This document shows positions 48,401 to 60,400 of a stretch of 64,000 nucleotides of DNA, in pieces. A program made the position numbers and the translations under genes. Under the pieces are notes generated by a model. That model ran no database searches. It saw nothing but the letters and a program-made list of their open reading frames with translations, and was not told the origin of the DNA. The stretch comes from Tubiluchus corallicola. Taxonomy: Eukaryota > Priapulida > Priapulimorpha > Priapulimorphida > Tubiluchidae. The number at the start of each line of letters is the position of its first letter. Positions within the stretch are counted from its first letter, which is position 1. The stretch spans positions 186,001 through 250,000 of the forward strand of contig JAQGDQ010000142.1 of assembly GCA_030141605.1 (NCBI GenBank). The letters are read 5' to 3'.

Positions 48401-51351
48401 ACTGCAGATGTCAGGATGGTTATACAGGAAATGGTTTCAGCTGTGAAGGTAGGTAATATTTTGTCTCTGCATGTACTTATAAAAGCGGCCCAGAATTAAA
48501 ATTTCTCTCCACTCCTCTTGTTTCCTCTATTCTGGGTTCACTACTCACCCGCTCGCAGCATCCTGCATAAACCTTGGTTGTTTACCTTGTAGGAGAAGGA
48601 TGTACGTTGACCCGAATGTGGTTGAGAGACCTCTGTTGGTTCGGTGACTCATCTTAGAGGGATATCCTTGATAAATTTCTCGTCACAAATATCTTTTTAG
48701 GTAGACCTTGCCTCTGAGTGCTCTCTTGCGTGCTGTGTGCCGAAGTGTAAAAAAATTCCTAGTTGTAACTAAATTCTTGTCAATGTATTTATTGTTGCAA
48801 TGAATATATTAAAAATAGCAAAAAATTTTCTCCTGCTATATACTACTCTTTTCCAACCCCTTCCCATCTCCTTCCCTCCCTTTCCCTTTTTCCTTCCTTG
48901 TCACATAACACCTAACACAGCCCTACACGACCTAATTTTACTTATTGGAGAAAGTATATTTCTGAATGTACAATAAACCCGAACAAAATAGAAAACGAGA
49001 CTGGCTTCCACGAGTTTTGTAGATCGGCGAAACTCAAGAGCGACTTATCACTTCTGGGGAAAAGGATTTCTTCGACAATTTTTAAACTTATTTCCCTGAA
49101 TCTTTGAAACTAAAGCATTAAATTTGGAACTTCGCTAAATGGTATTTTTTGTTGAGTTCTGATGAAAATCTCCTCTCCATCAGTAATTTATAATACTTAT
49201 ACGTAGGGCCGCTGGATGAGTGAGCAAGCTCTGCTCACATATATTTTTGTTGAATGGGACAACCTAAATATAAAGTACAGCTCGTCTGTAAATATTTAGT
49301 GATGTAAAACACCGTCAAATAGCCCCGGCCAAACCCACTCTTTTTGCCCAGAATTTGAAAACAAAACCAAAGCAAATTTTCTGTGTCAGGCGTAATTTGC
49401 TTAAAATCTGTTGCTCGTTCAAGAAATAGGTTAATTACATTTATGTCTTACTATCAGACATTATATTTTATTATAAGTGGAAATAGCGTCAAGTCCATTT
49501 GACGGTTCAGTAACATTCCCGTAATTTGTCTTAATATCAGTTGTCGTGTCTATTGTTTCCTGCAAAATGCTAAAATAAAGATAGCCTGCCTCAGTATAAC
49601 ATTTCCCATATTAAATATGCGTATTTAAACACTAAGAACATGTTCTAAAAAGCTAAAAAGCTGGGATAACTTACACAGGCCTTAATGCGTTTTGGAAGTG
49701 CCACACTTTATATTCACTTACACCACATGTTCCATCGTCTGATGTTGGTTCTGCTCCAGACATGAACCTCTTTTACATTACAATGTACGCGTTGGAATGT
49801 TAATTTTAGAATCTAATTGATCTTTCACTTACGTCAATATTGATGTTGGTAATGGTAGTGACAATGGTGACTACTATGACCACAATGGTGATAGTAGTAG
49901 TTGGGGTTTTAATGTATGCGGCGGTAAATCATCATCATAATGGTGGTATTGATGATGATGATGATGACGATGATGATGATGACGACGACGACCATGATGA
50001 TGATAGGTGTAATGTTTTGTTTTGTTTTCAGAAGTTCCCGATAGTGTTTGCCAGCCGGAAAACAAGTTGTTCGTTTGTGAGAAGAATGGATATTTTCGGA
50101 ACCCAAACCATTGTGGACAATTTTTTGCTTGTCAAGACGTGGGCACTCCTTGGGAGCGGTTACAGCTTTTAGACTGTCCAAATCTGAGATCATTGATATT
50201 TGATGAGGTAATAATTCTTCGACAATTTCAAATGACTTTCAACAGCTCCACATGTCTTTCTTTAGGTTTGTGCAGCCACCAACGGTTTCATACAACTGCC
50301 TGGTTGTTTCTTATGCTTTTCAATCTTCTTTCAGTAATTCACTCGTCTTTGAACGCTTAAAATCTCGGCCATGGCCTCACACACTGACATTTTTACATGT
50401 TTTCTGAACGCTCACCTCTAAGGGCCCCATTGGCTGTCATTGAGTTTACATGTTTATCTACACACATTAAACAGTTTTGTGGTTAACTTTGCACATTCAC
50501 TTGTTGATGTGACATACCATAATTTGTGACAACCTGCCACCTGGTGACTTCACATACTATCCGGCGGATTTGCACACGCTCAGGCAATATTACAAGTTTT
50601 CCTATGCATTTTCACGGCTTATTTTCTTTGGTTTTCGGCAGCTTAAATTCTTATAACTGTATTTGAAAGCTGCATCGCGCATTTTAAAATGCGATGTACT
50701 GAAGATTATGAGAAAATGATTTGCTGAAAGTGGTGCGATAAGCCATTACATTTCCAAGTACATGATGATACTAAAGTTATAAGTGAAAGGTTAACCAGTG
50801 AAAAAGGAGGATATTGTTGCACAGTAGCAAAAATTTCAATAGTGTAAAAGTTTAAAATCTATGACATCCATGCTTTAGTTTTCACATCGAATCCGCGTTA
50901 AGATATCATAGTGCACAAGAGTCAGATGAGTTACTCTTGATTGCCTTATATACATATAATGTTCGATAGTATTTGTTCTAATATTTGCTAAGGTTATCGA
51001 CTTTAGCTCTTGCTTAAATTTGCTCTAACGTTTTCGTCAGAGTATTCATTTTTAGATATTTTGTAAGAGGTTAGTTGTCGTATACAAAGGAAATGTGCAG
51101 TATGGTATTGTAATATTTATAACGATTTGAAATATGGAGCAAGTTATGGTAAGACAGAGATCGTATTGACAAAAGGTGCACATCTGCATTGTTTATGTTT
51201 TAAAGATGTTTAACCTATTTGCTGTATTAAATTTTATTCACAGAGACGAACAAGGTGTGTCTGGCCATGGCAAGTTGGTGTCGATGTAGACAAAATGTGC
51301 AGATGTCAGCGAGCCAGCGACAAAAGCTTGTATAACAAAGATACTGTTTGA
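45298..51351 (+). CDS. Gene B: secreted triple-EGF / CBM14-like protein (6 exons)
   Basis: Exons 45298-45448, 46020-46142, 47926-48048, 48326-48448, 50032-50207 and 51244-51351 join in phase (1,1,1,1,0) to 267 residues plus stop. Layout: signal peptide, short Cys segment, three calcium-binding EGF modules (51-91, 92-132, 133-173) and a CBM14-like module (about 174-267). It lacks the long polar exon and third EGF class of gene A but shares its signal peptide type, the Cys tail, phase-1 EGF exons, the split CBM14 module and a 108-nt last exon. The likely role is an extracellular matrix or cuticle protein with possible chitin and calcium binding, by inference. Confidence 0.88.
46020..46142 (+). 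CDS. Gene B exon 2: calcium-binding EGF a
   Basis: 123 nt, phase 1-1. DIDEC start, [18 protein letters not shown] core with the Asx-hydroxylation consensus. The acceptor lies in AAAAAATCTGCAG, shared with the next two EGF exons. Confidence 0.93.
46919..46996. repeat. Polypyrimidine tract in gene B intron
   Basis: About 78 bp of almost pure C/T on the plus strand. Similar tracts follow at about 47519-47566 and 48848-48900, all within the introns around the EGF exons. Confidence 0.8.
47926..48048 (+). CDS. Gene B exon 3: calcium-binding EGF b
   Basis: 123 nt, phase 1-1. DVDEC start, [18 protein letters not shown] core. Nearly identical to exons 2 and 4, including intron sequence on both sides. 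Confidence 0.94.
48326..48448 (+). CDS. Gene B exon 4: calcium-binding EGF c
   Basis: 123 nt, phase 1-1. DIDEC start, [18 protein letters not shown] core. It is only 277 bp after exon 3, the shortest intron of the gene. Confidence 0.94.
48613..48690. repeat. Dispersed repeat, copy 2 (pair at 2650)
   Basis: AATGTGGTTGAGAGACCTCT and CTCATCTTAGAGGGATATCC line up with 2650-2745. A weaker, partial match may lie near 46765-46790 (GGCTCATTTATCTAGG). Confidence 0.5.
49836..50007. repeat. Imperfect GAT/GGT trinucleotide tract before CBM14 exon
   Basis: Imperfect GGT/GAT-rich sequence leads into (GATGAT)n and (GACGAC)n at about 49951-50007, ending 24 bp before the exon 5 acceptor. A frame running from here into the exon is an artefact of the repeat. 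Confidence 0.85.
50032..50207 (+). CDS. Gene B exon 5: first part of CBM14-like module
   Basis: 176 nt, enters in phase 1 and leaves in phase 0 at [28 protein letters not shown] then LLDC; spacing C-x11-C-x5-C-x15-C. Matches gene A exon 6 closely (NPNHCGQFF identical). Confidence 0.93.
51244..51351 (+). CDS. Gene B exon 6: end of CBM14-like module and stop
   Basis: 108 nt from acceptor TTTTATTCACAG, phase 0: [20 protein letters not shown] continues with C-Q. The two spacings (FDE-RRTR-C and C-x14-C-x-C) parallel gene A exon 7 and complete the six-Cys CBM14 pattern. TGA at 51349-51351. No single poly(A) signal stands out; AATAAA at 52555 is distant. Confidence 0.85.
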   Translation, partial: RRTRCVWPWQVGVDVDKMCRCQRASDKSLYNKDTV

Positions 51352-53576
51352 TGTTGATGTCATGTTACAATAGCTAACAGCTATACACCAAAAGATCTGT
51401 GCAAATTCAGTTTTGTTCCAAGCATTTCGTAACTTTAAAATTTGTGGCACACTTAATATCTTTCTTATTTCGAACAACTTATTTTAGAATGACAATTTAG
51501 TGTGCAATGATACAGTTCTCAACATAAATATGGCCTATTATAGTTCAATTGTATACGCATATGCCTTCTCTGTTTATTTATGCATGTTTTCTTTGCTGAC
51601 AGCTGCAATTGTGCTCACAGTTAATTAATTAATTTATTTCGTTATTCATGTTTCATTTCTTTATTTTTAAACTTATTAGTGTGATGTTCTGCGTGTAAAT
51701 TACAAGTTCTTTGCTTCTTATCTCCTTCCAGTGTTTTTACCACGCTTGTATTTTGCCATATTATATATAACTACGTTGTTACTTACTGGTGTTGTAGTAA
51801 TACGTGTAATAAGTGTATTGTTTAATTTTTGTTTTGAAGAAGTTCAATATTGTATCGCTTAGTTTTGACTTGCCATTTTATGACTCCAATACATTTTGTG
51901 CATGCGTTTTTGGATATATTTGTGGAATAAGTTTCGTTGATTGTTTTTTCTTGTAAATGTATGTTGTGTCATTTGTTTTAATGCTTTGCTTTATACTAAA
52001 TAATGAAGGAATAAGATTTCCTTTCATCTTTAATTTGAGCAAACTTTAGAATGGCATGGTTCATGAGTACTGCTTTACTTCTCTATAAAATTCAATTGCG
52101 AATATTTCTAGGCTTCAAAGTAACAATAGATTATCCTAATTTTTTTACGAAATAATACTAATGGACCGTTATACATAAAAATAGTAATAATAATTCTTTT
52201 CGCTAAAGTGAAAATGTGTCAAAATTTGTCCACCAGAGGGCTTCTTGCACGCGGGCGTCTAGTAAGGTCGTTACAAACATGCAATAGCGTCGAAGTTTCA
52301 ATTTTGTTCGAAGTTCTTCATATTTGCTTTTAGGTACGAATCTCTCCTAAAGGTCTCGTTTGATGTACATCAAGATACTGCAAGCCCTTAACAGACTTTG
52401 AGATGCATCTATTTCTTTCTTTTTTAAAACACTAGAAGCAAAGTACGAATATTACATCTGATGCTTTTTTGTCATACAAAAATATATATTACTTTGTCAG
52501 GCAAATTCTTCACTTTGACAGCCTGTTTTATGGTCAGTGTCACCATCAAGTTAAAATAAATCAATCTCGTAAGCGTTGGAAAACTTTCCTTTTAACACTG
52601 CATATATGGTAACGTGTATGCATGCAGGTAAGCCATTAATTCTTGTCACGCAAAAACCAGACGTTATTGTTTCCTGTAATGGTGTACTAAATCAATTTCG
52701 TGGGTTAATGAAATGAAACCACGTTTTTGAGAGCTTTAGCAATTTCTTTGTAACAAATTTTGAACATGGATGACATCCTGCGTTTGGATAATTGTTAGCT
52801 GCCTGTCAGGGTAATTAATCGTAGACCAGAATGATGAAAAACATGTTATTCGTGAAAAACACACATAGAGTGATTTGTTGTTGAACGTACTAGACTCATT
52901 GTTATATCAAATTCAAGAATTCAGCGACATAGGTAAAATTTATAGTATGTAACTTTTACTGATCACAATAATGTAGACTAATACACGACATGCTGCATTG
53001 GTGCCGCAATCACAAAAATAGGCGTACATAAAATGTGGCAGAGAAAAACAGAATCTATAAGTTTGTAAGCTCTACACTAGAACGTAAGGAAGGTATGTAT
53101 ATAGGTAAGAAGGTAAGCAAGCAAGAAAGCACGCAAGGAAACAAGCAAATATAGAGTACATGTATAGACTTCAATTTAAGTTTGGTATGGTTGACTTTCT
53201 TATAAGTATGATGGCCGGTGTGATTGTGGCTGTGGCGTATTTAATTAAACTATGCATAATCGAGGTTATTTATAATCCCATGTAGTGTCTATTATAGTGA
53301 TTCACTTGTTTAACGATGATAATAAAATAATAGACATTGTTACGTATAAGAAGCTACAATCCTTTTTACGATAAGCTTAGAGACATGCCCTAAATTTTAA
53401 ATCCGATTTCACAGAATGGTAAGAAAGGACGATCAACATTAGGAACAGCAAAACAACAAAAAACAAACAAAGACACCGCAACAATAAAAACAAACAAACA
53501 AACAAACAACAACAGTAGCAGCCATACAAATGCATAACTATTATAATCCTAATGTCAAAAATTACTGTTAATGATG

Positions 53577-54045
53577 TTACAAATCAATTAATTATAAAAT
53601 TTGATGCCAAACTTGCAAATAAGGTAGCGAAGAAGTTGGAAAGCAGCCACCTGGATTTAACACAAGGACCTGCTTACACTGCAGACCCCGTAGACCATCG
53701 GGCAGCCACATTCCCCAGTGGTCAAAGCAGTCCGAAGTTCATCCTTTTTAACTGCCCAACCAAATTCAGTATTTTCGCTGTTATATCGCTCACACTAGAG
53801 TGATTGTAACTAATTAGTTTAATTTTTATTTGGATTAAGTTTGAGCGTGAATTATCATTATCATATTAAGGTCAAGATTATTGTTAATGATTAAGCGTTA
53901 ACATCGTTAATTATCGTTAACAAACCCACAATCAATTAAATTTTGATGCCAAAGTTGAGAGGCAAGAAATGTGAAAAAAACTTGTATAAAATTAATTAAG
54001 ACCAACGTCAATTGGGACTAGGACTCTTCTGCTTACATTGTAGAT
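53577..54045. repeat. Two diverged copies of an unnamed repeat (third partial copy at 58237)
   Basis: CAATTAATTATAAAATTTGATGCCAAACTTG at about 53583 recurs as CAATTAAATTTTGATGCCAAAGTTG at about 53932 and in part as TTTGATGCCAAAATTA at about 58240, followed each time by a loosely similar AAGTTGGAA / AAACTTG / AAGTTAGAA block. The first two copies also share GG.C...CTGCTTACA.TG.AGA downstream. Confidence 0.55.
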
Positions 54046-55419
54046 ATCACAATATTTGGTCATAGAGTTATGTATTTGGTGTACTCTGAAAGCAAAAGAT
54101 GAATCCTGAGTCAGGGTTGAGTCACATGTCAATAAGCAGTACATATTATGTGATATAAACAGGCTAATGCACCTGCTCTGGTTTCGGGAGACCCCTTCAT
54201 CCAAACGGATTTCACCAAATGAAACCGGATGTTCGGAAGGCCAGAATGAACTTTCTGTCATCTGGCTGCTTGAGAAGCGATTTGGTCATGAGATTTTTGT
54301 GGCTGGTTTTTTTTTCGAGTCCATGGAAGTTGTTATTGTGTAAAAATGTTTCTGTTCTTGGCAAATAATTTATACATATCCAAAGGTACAGATTAAATTG
54401 AAAATAAAAACTGATTTAATAAAAAATTCATGAGATATTCAACTAACTTAATAGATTACCGATGTTTTCATTTAACAAGTGATAAAAATCACTAATAAAC
54501 GCTTCTTGAACTATATTAAAAAATACAGTTTAAGATTGCGAAACTGCATCAATTAGGAAAAATTAGTCCACATCGTCTGTTTGTTGTGTAGATTACTGTT
54601 ACACATGTCGCTGAAGAAGTAATTCAGCTCAGTGGTAAAAGTATGTTGTTGGCGATTGAAGCGAAGCAGCTCCAAGTTTGTAAGAAATATTTGGGGACCG
54701 TCAGGAAATGGATTGCTTCTGAGAGATTTCATTTCCCGTCTATTTACCTTATTGAGAACTATATACACTCATGTGAACGTGGTGGAAAAACCACTATTGG
54801 TTGAGTCTTAAAACCTCTATTCCCGTTATAGTTAATGACATTAAGAAGGCAGTTGAGTGCTAACTGTATAGAAAACAAACCAGAAAGCCTATTTTCTGAA
54901 TCTAAAAAAGCAATAGAAAAATGGCACGGTAAAGTGAAAATGATTGGCATTAAAAGTGTAATATTTCGTGACTGCAAAATTTCTAAAGCAAATGCTACAG
55001 AGTTTATATTTGCGAGGCTAGCCTAAGCGATTTTATGTGAATTACGAACTCGCAATCAGAGAAAAGCTCTTTAAAACAAGAGTAAAGCATTCCTTAAACA
55101 AATAAGCCATAATGCGCCTAGCCAAATCGTTTGCATGGCTGAGCCTAAACGATAGCAATTTGGGATTTCTTCACATGCGCGTACGTAAATTTTCAGTGCA
55201 TAAATTTTGAATTCAGGTTGACGCCATTAAGTTTAGTTCCGTTGTAGGTCGTTTAGTTCCGTTTTACCAGATTTTTCCAATTTTCATGCCAATAATTTAT
55301 TTCTTACAAAATCAGTGTAGTTGCATCGATTTTAAATATATACTAGCAACCCCCCGCAAAAAATTGCGGTACACATCGGACGGGGTTTGTTTTGAGATGT
55401 CGTTGTTGTCTTGTCACTG

Positions 55420-55537
55420 TGATTATCATTATCATGAACGTCATCATCGTCATCGTCGTCATCATCATCAGGATCATCCTCATCATCATAATCATTATGA
55501 TCATCATCATCATTATCATCATCATCGTCATCAGCAA
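55420..55537. repeat. ATC/ATT trinucleotide tract
   Basis: Imperfect (ATC)n with interruptions. His-rich, Ile-rich and Met-rich frames here come from the repeat. Confidence 0.9.
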
Positions 55538-57228
55538 GTACGAAGAGCCTAAAAATAAAATGAGTAATAGTAATAGCAAAGCAAAAAAAACATAGCCAAC
55601 AGTAATTTAATTTTATTTTTATTAAAATGTTATTTGGGTGTCATTTTCAAAATGTCGTTTGGGAGGGTTCGCAAGAACGCTGGGTGTCTCAAAATGTAAG
55701 TAAAAGTGATTCACAGTCTACGTACCATATCAGAGAATCTTTTTGATGTAAATAGGTGACACGGATACGTGAATGCTTTTAATCAACTGCTAAGACTTGC
55801 ATTTAAAAGTAAAAAGCATATTGCTCATCGTGTGGAATAAAAGGAAATTACCATAATCAGTTAAGTATGAACATTCTTGTGTCTCATTTACTTTTTTAGC
55901 CATTACATTATACTACTTACATAGAAGGATAGTTAAAAACAGTCTGCTTATGTGTCGGAAACGATTCACACAATTTTTAATTGATGATCACTTCTTGTAT
56001 TTAAAAATTTTGGAATTTGGAGCTAAACATTTTTCGTTCTGAACGGGGAGGTGTATCACCAAAGAGCTAACGGTTTTTCTCATGGCGTCGGCTGTCACAA
56101 ACTCTAAATGAACAAGGTTCACACAGCTTGTATACCAGAGTTGGGACTGTTTTTAATCCAAGTAAATTCTGAAAGATTATAATTAATGCCTGATAATGCC
56201 AGCACTAAATAAGCTATGAGGATGCACTTATTATTGTACTGATATTAAATTTTAGTTCGTGTTTATCTTAAATGTACAAACACACAATTACATATAAATT
56301 AAAAATTAATAACCAAACAATAAGCGGAAACACATTAGACGTAAAAAGAAAATTCCATACCTACGCTCTGAAATTTACCTGCAAGTACAGAGAAATCAGT
56401 GCCATGATGCTAACAAAGCTATGATGGGACCAATATTAAACCATACAAGACCATACAAGTTATATGAAATAATGATGTAAAAATATTGGCTTATGACTTT
56501 ATGTCATCATGATGTCATAATGAGAAAATTCAGGTTCATTTTGCCCGGCACGATTTGTCATATTTCCACTACACTGCTTTTTTGGAACAGCTGATACATC
56601 TGGTCTGTTTAACTTTAAATGGTTAAGCGTTTATTGTCCTGTAATGCACTAGAACTGTTCTGTAGGAAATCCGGTTACAGATGTAATTCGAAACAGTAAG
56701 TGGTTTCAGCATTACATGGTCGTGAGTAATTTTCTTTCAGCTGACATTGTAGCAGTTTGCAGACTGCATTTAAGAAAAGCCCAGCGTGATGTCATCCTAC
56801 AGCTCACGTGTCTGCGACAGGAAAATATGTTAAACCACACTTCATTAATCATAGCCTTATAAAAGTGACTATGATTTACTTCATGAGCTAAAAACAATTT
56901 TTGAAAGTTAGGTTTTAAAAGGTAACCTTTACTTTTCACCACTTTGTGACTTACTACTGAGCTTAGAAAACGCAAAACTGACCCGTAAATTTCGCCCTCA
57001 GAATGAAGAAATATTTTGATTTACTTAAGGTAGAGCGATTTTCACAATTAGAAAAATGCAAAGAAACATTGATGCGAAAGTTTCAATAACGAAAATAATA
57101 CATTATCAGACGGCAAAAATGAACAAAAATGGAGAACCATAAGCAAGAGCTTTCACGCGTTCCACACGCACTTCAGGAAAATTCCATAATATTTGGCGCG
57201 AAGGCTCAGTATTCCTGGATTAACCTGC

Positions 57229-57267
<39 letters not shown>

Positions 57268-57269
57268 GC

Positions 57270-57304
<35 letters not shown>

Positions 57305-57305
57305 A
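57229..57305. repeat. (CAA)n microsatellite
   Basis: About 76 bp of CAA with one CAG interruption. Poly-Asn and poly-Thr frames are artefacts. Confidence 0.95.
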
Positions 57306-57702
57306 ACTTTCAAAATTTACAGTTTGTAACTGCCATGAAATAAATAAGAGTGTAAAATTTGTATGGGCTACACTGAGATTCGAACGCACGTAATTTTTTT
57401 AACTACAGGAGGTATAATGAGGGCGACAGCTTACGTCTACGTATGTCAAATCTGCAGTATTACATAAACTCCAGCGTGCCACTCTTGTTAGTTGCGAATC
57501 TTTCTAACTGACACCTGACAAGCCTTTGGAATTTATTTCAATGCAAATGTTTTTGTCACCTCGACTGATTTAGCTTTTATTTCATATTTGTTTTGCTTTG
57601 CTCTACTTCCTTAATTGTCGTAAGACTAATCACAAAAATAAAGTCGCTCGAAGGACGTTAAATTTGTTAAAAGGAGGCTAAACAGCTTAGATATCAAGAG
57701 GC

Positions 57703-58203
57703 CTAATGGCAGCCGAAAAAATACCTGTAGAACAGCGAGCATATAAAAATTGTTGTTTGAACAAAGTAGATGATGAATTGCATGTAATTACTGAATGCCC
57801 ACTGTCGCTCATGTAAGAGAGGAATGTTTTTGTATTCTTTCTGATTTCTGTCCTAACTTTCATTATGTGTGTCCTAATCAGCAGTTCGCGTTTTTAAATG
57901 CGTTACAAGATGTAGAAGTTATTAAAATTAATGCCAGATTGGTCCACAAAATATTTGAAGATAAGCCCGACTGAGATAACTCAGTGCAAGCCCGATTGAC
58001 TGACTAATTGCAATACGTATGTAATATTACGTTTATGATATATATGTATGTTGCTATGTTGTGTACGTTGTTTTGTGCTTGAACCATTATACCACTTATA
58101 TGTGGTTTCTTTGTTCCGATGTATAATGTTTTTTAAGTCGTTTTTCTTTGTCTCTTGTAATTTGCTTTACTCAATGGTCCAATAAATAAAAAATAAATAA
58201 CTT
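57703..58203 (+). pseudogene. Decayed 3' end of a non-LTR retrotransposon
   Basis: From 57721 a frame reads IPVEQRAYKNCC, then VDDELHVITECPL, before a stop at about 57817. Shifted, the frame continues with FPN-like FCPNFHYV, then ARLVHKIFEDKPD and a stop at 57971-57973. An R-x-C-x2-C-x(n)-EDExH-x4-C-P motif near the C-terminus, followed by an Ala-Arg-Phe/Leu-Val helix, is typical of the region after reverse transcriptase in many animal retrotransposons, from general knowledge. One expected Cys is Tyr or shifted. The element appears to end in an AATAAATAAAAAATAAATAA tail at about 58181-58200. At least one frameshift and 5' truncation make it inactive. Confidence 0.65.
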
Positions 58204-59900
58204 GTAAGATTACTTTTTATAAGATCATATTTTTTTCTAATTTGATGCCAAAATTATAAGTTAAAAATAAGTTAGAAATCTGCGGTTCTAGTCGGTGTAT
58301 TGTATAGTGATCGCATTAATAATCAACGTTTACTGCCAATGAAGTTGTCAAATTTCACTCTTGAAAAGGTTCTAATTTTCTGAAATAAATGCTTAATGAG
58401 CAGGAGAAATGCAATTTAGTGTCGTCTGGGGACGCGATTCTTTTCGGAAATTCGATAAAAACCACTTCGGTCGATTTGGCCAATCACGGAAAGTGCATTT
58501 GTACTCGCTTCCGTTGAAGATGCCACTAATTTCATTGTGCACGACTAATAAGGACATAGGTGATAAGATACTGTCTTTAAATGAATTTTAGGAAAATTAC
58601 CAATGCCATTTGCGGAATTAATGAAGGCAATGAGACTTGAGGTTTTTCAGCTTGAAACTGTATTTCCTTAATCATGTATTGTACATGCTAGGTCTATATG
58701 ATGACATATAAAGGTCTTTTGTAAACAGAGGCGGATACTGAATTTGAAAAAACACATGGAGAAATAAGGGCAAGAAGATTTGAGGTACAGGCCTCAAAGT
58801 GCATGGTTGACGACAACTCAATTACTGAACTTTAAAGAAAAACCGGCCCCAATCTTAAACTGTAGGTCAAAACAATCTACTCTATAAAATATTCAAAGGG
58901 AATATTTGTTTCTCAAGAATGACTTACGTGAAAGAATATTCCCACGCGAAATTTCGCGTTCGCGCGGCTAGTTCTTCACTGTTACATACACTTCGCCATT
59001 CGTTAGTTATATGTGCACTAGCGCATGCATCTGAAAACGAGTTGCGCAAAAAACTGGTGCTGTATCTCTCAGTTCAGAGGTGTTCGGTTGTGATATTGTG
59101 CACGCGTTAGAGAGCTCAAGCGTCAGCAACAGCGGCAATGTTGAAATTTGAATTTTAAACTTAAAATTTGTTGCGTTTTTGTATATCACTATGAGTGTTG
59201 TACAGCAGCACTGTACTTCAATTTTTCCTTTAACAAACACGTATAACACGCTCATGAAATATTTGTGCTGTTAAAAATTATGTTCATTTGTCATGTCATC
59301 AATACTTGGGGTTGCCCGCCATTAATTAAGATTTTAATCTATTATTTAATTATCAGAAATGGGTTTGCAGTGCTATTGGTGTTAACATGCATACTTTTTA
59401 TCGTACATCAGAAGGGGTAGAGATGAAAAATCATCCTGTTTTGCTTTAAAAGACACGTAAATTATACAAAAATAGCCAAAGTTATTTCGCATGTGTATTA
59501 CGTATACCGGGCCGTGAAAACTTACTAGGTACGCACCTGTTACGTCAACAGTCATTATAAATTAAGTAGAGCTAGCAATAACAGATTGTCTTTTTCCTTC
59601 AAGAATTTTATTTTTTTACTGAATTATTAACGATAGGAAAAATTTGCTTTGCATTAAATGTCATCTTAATTGTTGCAATGAAAACAGTTTAACGCAAATA
59701 CAAAATAAAAAGAACATAGCCCTTCTGAACAGAAGAATTTCACATCGACTAGACTTTATTAGTAGTACTTAGTATTAGTTAGTAGCTAAAAGATTACAAT
59801 GTTTTGCTTACTTTCAATGTTGTAAGTCAAGTTGTACTGAACGGGCAAAATTATAATTTTAATCAATTTAATGTGTTGAAATCAAGTCCTGAATTAAATC
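58204..59900. other. AT-rich non-coding stretch
   Basis: Apart from the partial TTTGATGCCAAA repeat near 58237-58290, I see no gene or repeat that I can support here. Confidence 0.4.
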
Positions 59901-59913
59901 AGTACCATTAAGT

Positions 59914-60090
59914 GAGCAAGCAAGTAAGTCAGTCAGTCAGTCAGTCAGTCAGTCAGTCAGTCAGTCAGTCAGTCAGTCAGTCAGTCAGTCAGTCAGTCAG
60001 TCAGTCAGTCAGTCAGTCAGTCAGTCAGTCAGTCAGTCAGTATGTAAGTAAGTAAGTAAGCAAGCAAGCAAGCAAGCAAGTAAGTAAATA
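59914..60090. repeat. (AGTC)n tetranucleotide array with AAGT/AAGC flanks
   Basis: Nearly pure AGTC repeats run from about 59927 to 60041. They change to (AAGT)n, then (AAGC)n, then back to AAGT, consistent with stepwise mutation of one tetranucleotide array. Confidence 0.95.
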
Positions 60091-60245
60091 TACAAGTAAA
60101 TAAGTGGTATTTATTCCGAACTAAAAGACCATATAACAAAATTAAACACTTGTTTATTTACTTATGCACGCACGCTCGGACGTGTACTCATTCAAACCAC
60201 ATTGTACTAAATAATAAGTGATAAATTACTATACCTAATATATCC

Positions 60246-60248
<3 letters not shown>

Positions 60249-60296
<48 letters not shown>
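60249..60296. repeat. (TA)n microsatellite
   Basis: 48 bp of pure TA, ten bases before a (CT)n array. Confidence 0.97.
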
Positions 60297-60299
<3 letters not shown>

Positions 60300-60303
60300 G
60301 ACG

Positions 60304-60305
<2 letters not shown>

Positions 60306-60392
<87 letters not shown>

Positions 60393-60400
60393 CTTCTCTC
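60306..60400. repeat. (CT)n microsatellite
   Basis: About 80 bp of pure CT, then a CTTT-rich edge. It is the fourth long GA/CT array, in opposite orientation to the other three. Confidence 0.97.

Larger units (their letters stand above)
51352..57702. other. Non-coding region after gene B
   Basis: No gene recognised. Contents noted: gene B 3' untranslated region at the left, two diverged copies of a TTTGATGCCAAA-type repeat (53577-54045), an ATC/ATG trinucleotide tract (about 55420-55537) and a CAA tract (57229-57305). The rest is AT-rich. Confidence 0.45.

Noticed and set aside
53552-53803. 83-codon plus-strand frame
   Set aside because: Overlaps the dispersed TTTGATGCCAAA repeat, and its second copy is not open in the same frame.
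57366-57376. B-box-like GAGATTCGAACG as a tRNA gene
   Set aside because: No matching stems; isolated motif.
59927-60041. Tetranucleotide array as a CRISPR array
   Set aside because: Uninterrupted 4-bp repeat without spacers in animal DNA.
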